From Actinophytocola sp036402745 (lineage in GTDB: Bacteria > Actinomycetota > Actinomycetes > Mycobacteriales > Pseudonocardiaceae), in the NCBI RefSeq assembly GCF_036402745.1, contig NZ_DASWSJ010000229.1, positions 1 to 35,807 of the forward strand: a stretch of DNA of 35,807 bases. The letters run 5' to 3'. Under the pieces are notes generated by a model. It saw only the letters and a list, made by a program, of their open reading frames with translations. It made no database searches and had not been told where the DNA came from. Of this stretch, positions 10,270 through 17,441 are shown in pieces; the first letter of the stretch is position 1; each line of letters opens with the position of its first letter. The position numbers were made by a program, and so were the translations under genes.

Positions 10270-10500
10270 TCAGAACCGGACCCGCAGGCCGATCGTCGCG
10301 CCGTAGTCACCGGAGAAGCCGGCCTCGGTGCCTCGCCGCTGAGTTTCACCGTGACCAGCGCGTCGATCTGCGCGGTCGGCCGGGCCAGCAGGTGCTCGAC
10401 GAGCTCCGTGGTGGCCGTGAGCTGGGCGGACGGCCCGTGAGCGCGGCTGTAGGTGAGCGGCTGCCCGTCGGTCCTGCCGGTCCTAATCGGCGGCCAGGTG
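10270..10500 (-). pseudogene. probable 3' remnant of an unrecognised gene with a one-base frameshift
   Basis: Downstream of the MTH1187-family gene on the same strand there is coding-like sequence without a start. One frame gives DGQPLTYSRAHGPSAQ, then TELVEHLLARPTAQIDALV and TVKLSGE, ending near 10332. A second frame then gives EAGFSGDYGATIGLRVRF and a TGA at 10270-10272. Adding one G in GAGGCACC (about 10327-10334) would join them as LSGE-GTEAGFSG in a single frame, which suggests a one-base deletion or a sequencing error. The upstream frame stays open into the 10483-10782 gene but has no visible start, so the 5' part is missing. I cannot name the family. The intergenic segment holds nothing else I can identify. 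Confidence 0.35.
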
Positions 10501-10782
10501 CTCCTCGACGCGTGCCACCTTGGCGGTGAGCTGGCCGGTGTGGCCGGGGCGGATGTCGGCCTTGAGCACGAGGCTCACCCGCGGCGCGCGCTGCTGCACC
10601 ACCTCGACCGCCCGTTTGACCACCGCCATCACCTCGTCCCACTCGCCCTCGATCGTGGTGAACATGCTCGTGGTCTCCGAGGGCAGGCCGGACTCCCGCA
10701 CGACCCGCACCGCCTCGGCGACCGCTTTGCTCACGCTGTCCGACTCGCCGCCCGCGGGGGCCACACTGAATGCGACTAGCAC
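10483..10782 (-). CDS. MTH1187 family (DUF77-like) thiamine-binding protein
   Basis: A 99-residue protein of the MTH1187/YkoF-like family (PF01910 type), small ferredoxin-like proteins several of which bind thiamine or its pyrimidine. The start is GTG 10782 (VLVAFSVAPAG), with AGGAG about 6-7 nt upstream; an upstream ATG at 10830 would add a non-family extension. Family features visible are LVAFSVAP at the N-terminus, VVRESGLPSETTSMFTTIEG, the EWDEVMAVVKRAVEVV helix and the final VSLVLKADIRPG strand. It lies about 80 bp from the divergent MarR gene and is followed by the gene remnant described separately. Exact ligand is unknown. Confidence 0.85.
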   Translation of the reverse strand: MLVAFSVAPAGGESDSVSKAVAEAVRVVRESGLPSETTSMFTTIEGEWDEVMAVVKRAVEVVQQRAPRVSLVLKADIRPGHTGQLTAKVARVEEHLAAD

Positions 10783-10863
10783 GCCTGCTCCTCTCCCGAT
10801 CCTCTCCCGAATGGAACTGTGCCTGGGCACCTTCGCGGGTACCGACTGGTAACTTCAACCGCC

Positions 10864-11367
10864 ATGAGCCAGCGAGTGCTGTCGTTCGATCCCATCGCCC
10901 GCGCGGCCGAGATCTGGGGCGAGCGCGTCGGACCGTCCGGCACGATGGCGGCGGTCACCAGCATCATGCGAGTCCAGCAGGTACTGCAGTCCGCAGTGGA
11001 CTCCGCGCTGCGGCCGCACGGGCTCACGTTCGCCCGGTACGAGGCGCTGGTGCTGCTCACGTTCTCCAAGCGCGGCAGCCTGCCGATGCGCGTGATGGGC
11101 GAGCGCCTGCAGCTGCACCCGACGAGCGTGACCAACATCGTGGATCGTCTCGAGGCCGACGGCCTGGTCAAACGCCTGCCCCACCCGACCGACCGCCGCA
11201 CGACGCTGGCCGAGATCACCGAGGCCGGCCGCCGCCGCCGCGAGGAGGCGACGACAGCGGTCACCGAGGTCGACTTCGGTCTGCGGGGACTGACCGAGCG
11301 GCAGACCACCCAGCTGACCGACCTGCTGGCGAAGGTCCGCAAGGCCGTGGGCGACTTCGAGGACTGA
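10864..11367 (+). CDS. MarR family transcriptional regulator
   Basis: A 167-residue winged-helix regulator. ATG 10864 (MSQRVLSFDPIARAAEIWGER) is preferred; there is no clear ribosome site, so a leaderless transcript is possible. The MarR core is evident: an N-terminal dimerisation helix, LTFARYEALVLLTFSKRGSL, the recognition region ERLQLHPTSVTNIVDRLEADGL, and the wing RLPHPTDRRTTLAEITEAG. Such proteins usually bind palindromes near their own gene and respond to small ligands. The divergent MTH1187-family gene or the convergent ABC exporter are candidate targets. No operator could be assigned. Confidence 0.9.
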   Translation: MSQRVLSFDPIARAAEIWGERVGPSGTMAAVTSIMRVQQVLQSAVDSALRPHGLTFARYEALVLLTFSKRGSLPMRVMGERLQLHPTSVTNIVDRLEADGLVKRLPHPTDRRTTLAEITEAGRRRREEATTAVTEVDFGLRGLTERQTTQLTDLLAKVRKAVGDFED

Positions 11368-11423
11368 CCGACATCCGGCTCACCCGGCCCGGTCCGGCCC
11401 CGGCTGGCGGCGCAACGGGTTTG

Positions 11424-11500
11424 GCCTCCGGCCCCCCAGTCACCAGCGTACCTGCGGGCACCGACAGTTTCGCGGGCGCCACCATGGGCTGTGGACAGCC
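11424..11500 (+). repeat. ~76-bp intergenic repeat, dispersed copy 1
   Basis: Copy of the window's repeat family: starts GCCTCCGGCCCCCC, core GGGCACCGACAGTTTCG, end GGCTGTGGACAGCC. The last segment is an inverted repeat that contains the DnaA-box-like nonamer CTGTCCACA (minus strand). It lies in the 261-bp gap between the marR stop (11367) and the ABC permease stop (11629), forward orientation. Confidence 0.75.
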
Positions 11501-11518
11501 CGCGATCACGCCCGGGGC

Positions 11519-11593
11519 CGCGGGGGCCCCCCGCGTTCCAGTCTATTCGGCGGCACCGACGGTTTCGGTGCCCGCGCGTGGCCTGTGGACAGG
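11519..11593 (+). repeat. ~76-bp intergenic repeat, dispersed copy 2
   Basis: Diverged copy following the previous one by about 95 bp start to start. The 5' part is altered (GCCGCGGGGGCCCCCCGCG), but CCAGTCTATTCGGCGGCACC, the core and the CCTGTGGACAGG end are retained. The core here is a perfect hairpin: GGCACCGA, 5-nt loop, TCGGTGCC (about 11551-11573). No gene is visible in this gap. Confidence 0.65.
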
Positions 11594-11628
11594 TTGCCGG
11601 TGCGAGTGGCGCATCCCGCCACCCGGCC

Positions 11629-12675
11629 TCAGCTGTCCTCCCACTGGAAGACCTTCGCCGCGATCGTGCCCACCACCAGGATGAACGCGGTCAGCACCAG
11701 GCACGGCACCACCAGCGCGCTCGCGTCCCGGCCGCGCACCAGGAAGTCCATGATCCCGTCGTTCATGTGCCGCAGCGGGAACACGTTCGACACCGTCCGC
11801 ATCCACCCCGGCGACTGGTCGATCGGGAAGAACGTGCCGGACAGGAACGCCATCGGCAGCACCACGATGTTCGCCGCGCCGGTGGCCGCCTCCTCGGTCT
11901 TGCAGAACGCGCCCACCAGCATGCCGATCGCGAAGAACGCCAGGATGCCCAGCAGGAACACCGGGATCGCGAGCGCCCACGTGCCCGTGAGCTTGAGGCC
12001 GAACACCGGCAGCGCGCCGATCCCGAGGAAGATCAGCGCCTGCACGATCGCGACCCCGATGGTCACCACCACGCGGGAGGTCAGCACGGTCGACGCGGGC
12101 ACCGGGGCCAGCCGGATCCGGCGCAGCACCTGCTTCTTGCGCCAGCTCACCAACGTCAGCGCCGCCCCGAACACCGCCGTGACCGCGACGCCCCAGGACA
12201 TGATGCCCGGCATGATGTACTGGATCGGCTTGAGCGAGGAGTCCTCGACGTTCGATCCGTCCACTGTGTACTTCGGCGGCACGCCCGTGGCCTGCTGGTT
12301 CAGCTGGCTGATCACACCCTGGACGATCCCGGCGATCGTGCCGGCCTGGGTCTGGTCGCTCTGGGCGTACCGGAACGTGACCTGGTCGCCGTTCTCCGCC
12401 ACGACCGCCGGCAGGTCGCCGTCCTTCACCTTCCGCACGGCCTCGTCGAGGGTGTCGTGGTGCTCCAGCGCCAGCGCGCCGGTCTGCCCCAGCGCGGTGA
12501 TCACCGGCCCCTCGCCGACGACCCCGATGTTGATCTTCTGCGCGCCCGCGTCCCGGAACAGCAGGCCGAACACGACGAGGAACATCAGCGGGAAGACGAA
12601 CGTGAAGAACAACGTCGCCTTGTCCCGGTAGAACCCCTTGAGCATGGCGAGCGCGAGGCTCTTGAACGCGGTCAC
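11629..12675 (-). CDS. ABC-2 type transporter permease
   Basis: A 348-residue membrane subunit of an ABC exporter (ABC-2 / YhgE-NatB-like). GTG at 12675 overlaps the ATPase stop by 4 bp (GTGA), which fixes the start. One helix lies near the N-terminus (FFTFVFPLMFLVVFGLLF), then an extracytoplasmic domain of about 130 residues. Five hydrophobic helices follow, from about IQYIMPGIMSWGVAVTAVFG to the C-terminus, with the family signature RRIRLAPVPASTVLTSRV between them. This layout fits drug or lipid exporters such as daunorubicin-type systems. The substrate is unknown. It forms an operon with the ATPase at 12672-13598. Confidence 0.9.
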   Translation of the reverse strand: MTAFKSLALAMLKGFYRDKATLFFTFVFPLMFLVVFGLLFRDAGAQKINIGVVGEGPVITALGQTGALALEHHDTLDEAVRKVKDGDLPAVVAENGDQVTFRYAQSDQTQAGTIAGIVQGVISQLNQQATGVPPKYTVDGSNVEDSSLKPIQYIMPGIMSWGVAVTAVFGAALTLVSWRKKQVLRRIRLAPVPASTVLTSRVVVTIGVAIVQALIFLGIGALPVFGLKLTGTWALAIPVFLLGILAFFAIGMLVGAFCKTEEAATGAANIVVLPMAFLSGTFFPIDQSPGWMRTVSNVFPLRHMNDGIMDFLVRGRDASALVVPCLVLTAFILVVGTIAAKVFQWEDS

Positions 12676-13598
12676 GCCCGGTACTCCCGTCCGGTCAGCT
12701 CCAGGAAGACGTCCTCGAGGGTGGCGGTCCGCACCTGCAACCCGGCCAGCGAACCGCGCTCGGCGAGGGCGGACAGGACCTCGGCCGGCTTGCGGGTGGA
12801 GATCGTCAGCGACGCCTCGTCCTCGGTGACGACGTCCGCGCCGGGCAGTGCCTCGGCGTCCGAAATGGACAGTAAGCCGCGTTCGAGGATCACCCGGGTC
12901 GGCGCGTCCAGCCCGCGCACCAGCGCCGCCGGGCGGTCCATCGCGAGGATCCGGCCCCGGTCCATGATCGCCACCCGGTCGCAGAGGATCTCCGCCTCGT
13001 CGAGGTAGTGCGTGGTGTAGACGATCGTCTTGCCGCGCTCCTGGATCGCGCGCAGCACGTCCCAGAGGTTGCGCCTCGCCTGCGGGTCCAGCGCCGCGGT
13101 CGGCTCGTCGAGGAACACCACGTCCGGGTCGTGCACCAGCGCGCAGGCGATCGAGAGCCGCTGCCGCTGGCCGCCGGAGAGCTTGTCCTCGCGGGTGTCC
13201 GCCTTGTCGGCGAGGCCGACGAGCTCGAGCATCTCCCGGGCCCGTGCGGCGCCGACGCCGTAGAGCGAGGCGAACGTCTCGAGCTGCTCGCGCGCGGTGA
13301 GCTTCTCGAAGAACGACGACGCCTGCAGCTGCACGCCGATGCGCGGCAGCAGCGACACCTTGCGTGGCCACGGGCTCTCGCCGAGCAGCGTCACCGACCC
13401 GGAGTCAGGCTCGCGCAGCCCCTCGATGATCTCCAACGTCGTGGTCTTGCCGGCCCCGTTCGGGCCGAGGATGCCGAAGAACTCCCCCTCGGCGACGGAC
13501 AGCGACACCCCGTCCACCGCGTTCAGGTCCCCGTACGCCTTGCGGAGGTCCTCGACCACCACCGCCGCGCCTGCTGTGTCGATCACGAGCGAGAACAT
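12672..13598 (-). CDS. ABC transporter ATP-binding protein
   Basis: A 308-residue ATPase partner of the downstream ABC-2 permease. ATG 13598 (MFSLVIDTAG) is chosen; an upstream ATG 13610 adds four residues. Walker A is GPNGAGKTT (about 45-53), the signature LSGGQRQRLS follows DTREDK, Walker B is VVFLDEPTAALDPQ, and the switch His is in YTTHYLDEAE. A C-terminal region of about 80 residues (VILERGLLSISDAEAL to LEDVFLELTGREYRA) is the accessory domain common to DrrA-type exporters. It is transcribed first and overlaps the permease by 4 bp. The upstream region to 13832 shows an inverted repeat GAACCGGC/GCCGGTTC (13674-13681, 13701-13708) of unknown role. Confidence 0.93.
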   Translation of the reverse strand: MFSLVIDTAGAAVVVEDLRKAYGDLNAVDGVSLSVAEGEFFGILGPNGAGKTTTLEIIEGLREPDSGSVTLLGESPWPRKVSLLPRIGVQLQASSFFEKLTAREQLETFASLYGVGAARAREMLELVGLADKADTREDKLSGGQRQRLSIACALVHDPDVVFLDEPTAALDPQARRNLWDVLRAIQERGKTIVYTTHYLDEAEILCDRVAIMDRGRILAMDRPAALVRGLDAPTRVILERGLLSISDAEALPGADVVTEDEASLTISTRKPAEVLSALAERGSLAGLQVRTATLEDVFLELTGREYRA

Positions 13599-13832
13599 AA
13601 CCGAGCACACCCCGGAAACGACCGGCTACGAGCCGATTCGCCACCTAAGGAGCCCGCGATGTAGCCGAAGGTCGAACCGGCACGCTCCGCGCGGCGACCA
13701 GCCGGTTCGGGCCGCGGCTGGACTGATCCACGAACTCGGGTGAACCGCGGGCGCGTGGCTCCCGTGTACAGGGGCGTAGGTCCCTCGCGCGAGACGGGCG
13801 CGAGCGGTCCAGCCGACCCACAAGGGGTTCCC

Positions 13833-14798
13833 ATGTCTCGCAAGCACCTCGCGGTCCCGATGGCGGCCGCGGCCATCGGCCTGCTGACGCTCGGCGCCTG
13901 TAGCACCGGCCCCCAGTCCCCCGCCGCCGACACCTACGCCGCGCCGGCCAAGGCCGCCGCCGCCAACGACGCCCCGAAGACCCCCGCGGTGACGCTGAGC
14001 GCGGTCCAGGTCGACGGCCTCGGCCAGATCCTCACCGACCAGTACGGCTACACCCTCTACCGCTTCGACATGGACTCCGCCAACCCGCCGCTGTCCAAAT
14101 GCGACGGTCCCTGCGCCACCAAGTGGCCGCCGCTCACCACCGACGGGGCGGTGCAGGTCAGCGGCGTCGACCAGAGCGTGGTCGGCGACATCACCCGTGG
14201 CGACGGCACCAAGCAGGTCACGGTCAACGGCTGGCCGGTCTACAAGTTCGCCGACGACGCCGTCCCCGGCGAGGTCAAGGGACAGGGCGTGAACGGCACG
14301 TGGTTCGCGGTCACCCCGGACGGCGGCAAGGCCGGCGCACAACAAGCACAACAAGCACAGCCCGCGCAACGAGCACAGCCCGCGCCGGCCCAACCCGCGC
14401 AGGGCCCGGTCCGGATCGTCGGCGCCGACCTCCCCGGCTTCGGCCCCGCGCTCGCCGACCAGGACGGCTTCACCCTCTACCTGTTCACCAAGGACTCGAA
14501 GAAGCCGTCGAAGGCCACCTGCGACGGCGCGTGCGCCGAGAAGTGGCCGCCGGTGACCGACAACGGCGACGTGCAGGTGACCGGCGTGGACAAGGCACTC
14601 GTCGGCAGCGTCGCGCGCGCCGACGGCACCACGCAGGTCACCGTCGGCGGCTGGCCGGTCTACCGGTTCTCGGGCGACACCGACGCCGGGCAGACCAACG
14701 GCCACGGTGTGGGCGGCACCTGGTTCGTGATCGAGCCGGCCGGCTGCAAGTCCGCCGCCCCGGTCCAGCAGCAGGCGCCCGCCGGCGGCGGCTACTGA
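13833..14798 (+). CDS. lipoprotein with PF03640-type secreted repeats
   Basis: A 321-residue exported lipoprotein. ATG 13833 has AAGGGG at 13822-13827. The signal peptide ends at lipobox LGAC (Cys about 23). The mature protein has two homologous halves, each about 100 residues, joined by a low-complexity Ala/Gln/Pro linker (roughly residues 169-190). Each half contains a pair of the short secreted repeat of unknown function: YGYTLYRFDMDS then CDGPCATKWPP and VNGWPVYKFADD in the first; DGFTLYLFTKDS, CDGACAEKWPP and VGGWPVYRFSGD in the second. Similar lipoproteins (SCO0930-like) are linked to electron transfer or copper stress, but that role is inference. It is followed by a terminator shared with the convergent GH47 gene. 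Confidence 0.85.
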   Translation: MSRKHLAVPMAAAAIGLLTLGACSTGPQSPAADTYAAPAKAAAANDAPKTPAVTLSAVQVDGLGQILTDQYGYTLYRFDMDSANPPLSKCDGPCATKWPPLTTDGAVQVSGVDQSVVGDITRGDGTKQVTVNGWPVYKFADDAVPGEVKGQGVNGTWFAVTPDGGKAGAQQAQQAQPAQRAQPAPAQPAQGPVRIVGADLPGFGPALADQDGFTLYLFTKDSKKPSKATCDGACAEKWPPVTDNGDVQVTGVDKALVGSVARADGTTQVTVGGWPVYRFSGDTDAGQTNGHGVGGTWFVIEPAGCKSAAPVQQQAPAGGGY

Positions 14799-14848
14799 TC
14801 CCCGAGCTCGCCGCCTGATCTGCCCGGCTACAGGTCTCCCGCGGTGAA

Positions 14849-14883
14849 GAGCCGGGTGCGCGCAGCCAACGCGCACCCGGCTC
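14849..14883. terminator. bidirectional hairpin terminator
   Basis: GAGCCGGGTGCGCG (14849-14862), loop CAGCCAA, and the exact complement CGCGCACCCGGCTC (14870-14883) form a 14-bp stem between the convergent lipoprotein gene (ends 14798) and the GH47 gene (ends 14887). Confidence 0.8.
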
Positions 14884-14886
14884 GAC

Positions 14887-16290
14887 CTATCTCCGTGCCC
14901 CCTTGAGCAGGTTCCCCTCGGTGGACAGGTAGTGGTCGCGGTAGTCGAACCGCCGCGCGTCGCCGAAGATCAGCCAGTAGTACTTCAGCTGCTCCGACCA
15001 CCAGTACCCCGGGCAGAAGTCCCCGCGCCCCACCGGGTTCGTCGTCACGTCGGTGAGGATCGTGTAGCCGTAGCGGACCTTCGAGGTGCGCTTCATCTGG
15101 TCGTAGTGCTTCTTGGCCCGCTGCCGGTAGAGCTCGTCACCGGTCACCAGCCACAGGCTGAACGCCGAGTCGGCGAACTCCGGGCGCAGCTGGTTGCCCT
15201 TGCTGGTGGCCGCGAGCGTCGAGTAGTCGATGCCCTCGGGCAGCACCCCGTAGCGGTCCTGCACCACGTTCCACGAGTCGTGGTAGCGCCGGCCGTCGCG
15301 CACGTCGCCACCCTCGGCGAGCAGGCCCGCGAAGAACGAGCCCAGCTCGCTCTGCTCGCGGCTCACGATCGCCCCGGTGAACGCGTCCACCTGCGCGAAC
15401 CACAGCCGCCCACCGACCACTTCGGACTGGTGCGCCAGGATGCCGGCGACGAGCGTGTCGTACCAGGACTTCAGGTCCGGGTCGCCGAGCAGCTTCCAGC
15501 CGTCCCACAGGTACTCGTAGTAGGAGTCGGCAGGCGGGCCGACGGTCGCGGTCCTGTTGAGCCACTCGCCGGTCTCCGCGTGCACCGCGTACGGCAGCAG
15601 GTCCAGCGGGCTGCGCTTGGCGAAGGTCACCTCGAACGCCCGCTTGGCGGCGGTGACGTACTTCGGGTCGCCGGTCCACCGCGACAGCGCGCCGAGCTCG
15701 GTGATGTAGGTGCCGGTCTCGGCGAGGTTGGTCTCCGGCCCGCTCACCGCGCCGGTGCGCAGGTTCGCGTACCGGTAGGGGACCCCGCTCGGCGACTTGG
15801 TGAACGCCGGCAGCAGCCGGTCCGCGAGGTCGGCGGCCAGCTCCAGCAGCCGGGGCTCGCCGGTGCAGTGGTATCCGGACAGCAGCCCGCCGACCATCCG
15901 GATGTTGGCCTCGAACACCTGGAAGGACGCGTCGATGTCGAACCGGAGGTTGGCCTTGACCCACTCGACGCCCTGCTCGAGCTCGGCGTCGAGCTCCATC
16001 AGCCACAGCGTGTCGAGGGCCTCGACGATCGTGAGGCCCACTGGGCGGCCCGGCGCGAAGAACTCCTCGAACCCGCCGCTGACCGGCTTGATCTGGTCGT
16101 GCCCGAACGCGCGGGCGACGTAGTGGCGCCAGGCCCACCGGGTCTCGGTGCGCACGTCGTCGGCCACCGGCCGCCAGGACGCGGGTGGCGCGGCCAGGGC
16201 CACCGGGGCGGTCACCACCCCGGCCGCACCGAGCCCGGCGGCGGCGCCGAGCAGTTCGAGGAACCTTCTGCGCTGCAGGGATGTACGCAT
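14887..16290 (-). CDS. Tat-exported glycoside hydrolase family 47 (class I alpha-1,2-mannosidase)
   Basis: A 467-residue GH47 enzyme, the family of calcium-dependent exo-alpha-1,2-mannosidases. ATG 16290 has AGGAG at 16301-16297. The N-terminus is a twin-arginine signal (RRRFLELLGAAAG), so it is probably exported folded. Family blocks in order: EALDTLWLM, FEANIRMVGGLLSGY (Glu127 is the likely acid), ETGTYITELGALS, DSYYEYLWDGWKLLGD, the RPE of QLRPEFADS (Glu371, likely base), and SEQLKYYW. The closing STEG (Thr457) corresponds to the calcium-coordinating Thr of the usual NTEAHP end. Length is that of a catalytic domain alone. Its divergent neighbours LacI and ManA suggest use of released mannose. 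GH47 is mainly eukaryotic and less common in bacteria. Confidence 0.88.
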   Translation of the reverse strand: MRTSLQRRRFLELLGAAAGLGAAGVVTAPVALAAPPASWRPVADDVRTETRWAWRHYVARAFGHDQIKPVSGGFEEFFAPGRPVGLTIVEALDTLWLMELDAELEQGVEWVKANLRFDIDASFQVFEANIRMVGGLLSGYHCTGEPRLLELAADLADRLLPAFTKSPSGVPYRYANLRTGAVSGPETNLAETGTYITELGALSRWTGDPKYVTAAKRAFEVTFAKRSPLDLLPYAVHAETGEWLNRTATVGPPADSYYEYLWDGWKLLGDPDLKSWYDTLVAGILAHQSEVVGGRLWFAQVDAFTGAIVSREQSELGSFFAGLLAEGGDVRDGRRYHDSWNVVQDRYGVLPEGIDYSTLAATSKGNQLRPEFADSAFSLWLVTGDELYRQRAKKHYDQMKRTSKVRYGYTILTDVTTNPVGRGDFCPGYWWSEQLKYYWLIFGDARRFDYRDHYLSTEGNLLKGARR

Positions 16291-16301
16291 CGAGCACTCC
16301 T

Positions 16302-16313
16302 GACAACCTTGTC
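16302..16313. promoter_or_regulatory. LacI-type operator in the GH47 leader
   Basis: GACAACCTTGTC, an inverted repeat with arms GACAA/TTGTC, abuts the AGGAG ribosome site (16301-16297) of the GH47 gene. It matches 11 of 12 positions of the operator at the lacI start codon, so the divergent regulator probably binds here and represses the mannosidase. Confidence 0.65.
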
Positions 16314-16359
16314 GAGGTGAGCTTGCGGTCTAGACCACCTTGCGAAAAGTCCCCAACCA

Positions 16360-16399
16360 CGTCAAGGGTTTGACAACTCCAGCCGCGGCGTAGTCGAAT
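16360..16399. promoter_or_regulatory. putative divergent promoters with a half operator
   Basis: On the plus strand TTGACA (16370-16375) and a weak TCGAAT (16394-16399) with 18-nt spacing would start transcription close to ATG 16410, giving an almost leaderless lacI mRNA. TTGACAAC here also equals a half operator. On the minus strand TTGACG (16365-16360) and a weak CAAGGT (16342-16337) with 17-nt spacing could serve the GH47 gene and would place its operator inside the early leader. Both -10 boxes are poor matches. Confidence 0.35.
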
Positions 16400-16409
16400 C
16401 GCGGGCATC

Positions 16410-17441
16410 ATGACAACGTTGTCCAACCAGCGGCCGCGCAAGGTCCGCCGGGCCACGATGAGCGACGTGGCGCGGCTGGCCGGCGTGTCGATCAAGACGG
16501 TGTCGCGGGTGGTCAACGACGAGCCAGGGGTGCACGCGGACACCGCCGAGCGGGTGCTCGCGGCCATCGAGCGGCTGGGCTTCCGGCGCAACGTCGGCGC
16601 GCTCAACCTGCGCCGCGGCTCGTCCACCGGCACGATCGGTCTCGTGCTCGAGGACGTGGCCAACCCCTTCTACTCGGGGCTCACCCGGGCCACCGAGGAG
16701 GTCGCCCGCCGCTTCGGCCGCCAGGTGCTGACCGGGTCGTCGGACGAGGACCCGGGCCGCGAACGCGAGCTGTCGCTGGAGTTCTGCGCGCGGCGGGTGG
16801 ACGGGCTGATCGTCGTCCCGGCCGGGGCCCGGCACGGCTACCTGCTGCCGGAGATCGCGTCGGGCACGCCGGTGGTGTTCGTCGACCGCCCGCCCGGTGA
16901 CGTCCTCGTCGACACCGTGCTGGTGGCCAACGTCGAGGGCGCCGCCACCGCGGTCGCGCACCTGGCCCGGCACGGCCACCGGCGGATCGGCTTCCTCGGC
17001 GACGCGCCGGCGATCTACACCGCGGCCGAGCGGCTGCGCGGGTTCCGCGAGGGCTGCACGGCGGCGGGCGTGCGCTACGACGAGCGGCTCGTCGCCATGG
17101 CCCCGCCCAGCCCCGCCGGGGTGGCCGAGGCGCTGGCCCGGATACTCGGCGGGCCCGGCCCGGCCACCGCGCTGATCACCGGCAACAACCGGATCACCGT
17201 CCTGGCGCTGCGCGCGCTGGCCGGTGTGTCCACCCGGCCGGCGCTGGTCGGCTTCGACGACTTCGAGCTCGCCGACCTGCTCGACCCGCCGGTGAGCGTG
17301 GTCGCGCTGGACCCGGCGGTGCTCGGCAAGGCGGCCGCGGAGCTGCTCTTCGCGCGGCTGGACGGCGACGACTCGCCACCCCGCCGGATCGTGCTCCCGG
17401 TCCGGCTCGTACCCCGTGGATCCGGAGAGGTTGGCCCGTGA
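16410..17441 (+). CDS. LacI family transcriptional regulator of the mannose module
   Basis: A 343-residue LacI/GalR regulator. The N-terminal helix-turn-helix is MSDVARLAGVSIKTVSRVVN (about residues 17-36), followed by the hinge helix region LNLRRGSS. The periplasmic-binding-protein-like core runs from TIGLVLEDVANPFYSGL to GFDDFELADLL, which would bind a sugar effector. ATG 16410 is chosen because it gives the usual short N-terminal arm. The perfect operator GACAACGTTGTC (16412-16423) lies inside the first codons, which implies autoregulation. Its stop overlaps the manA GTG by 4 bp. Divergent GH47 mannosidase and co-transcribed ManA suggest mannose or a mannoside as effector. Confidence 0.93.
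   Translation: MTTLSNQRPRKVRRATMSDVARLAGVSIKTVSRVVNDEPGVHADTAERVLAAIERLGFRRNVGALNLRRGSSTGTIGLVLEDVANPFYSGLTRATEEVARRFGRQVLTGSSDEDPGRERELSLEFCARRVDGLIVVPAGARHGYLLPEIASGTPVVFVDRPPGDVLVDTVLVANVEGAATAVAHLARHGHRRIGFLGDAPAIYTAAERLRGFREGCTAAGVRYDERLVAMAPPSPAGVAEALARILGGPGPATALITGNNRITVLALRALAGVSTRPALVGFDDFELADLLDPPVSVVALDPAVLGKAAAELLFARLDGDDSPPRRIVLPVRLVPRGSGEVGP
16412..16423. promoter_or_regulatory. perfect LacI-type operator at the regulator's own start codon
   Basis: GACAACGTTGTC is a perfect 12-bp palindrome with the central CG typical of LacI-family operators. It covers codons 1-5 of the regulator (ATG ACA ACG TTG TCC) and pairs with the near-identical site at 16302-16313. Confidence 0.7.

Noticed and set aside
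11491..13008. 505-codon plus-strand reading frame over the ABC transporter genes
   Set aside because: It is the antisense shadow of the permease/ATPase operon; the minus-strand genes carry all the conserved motifs.
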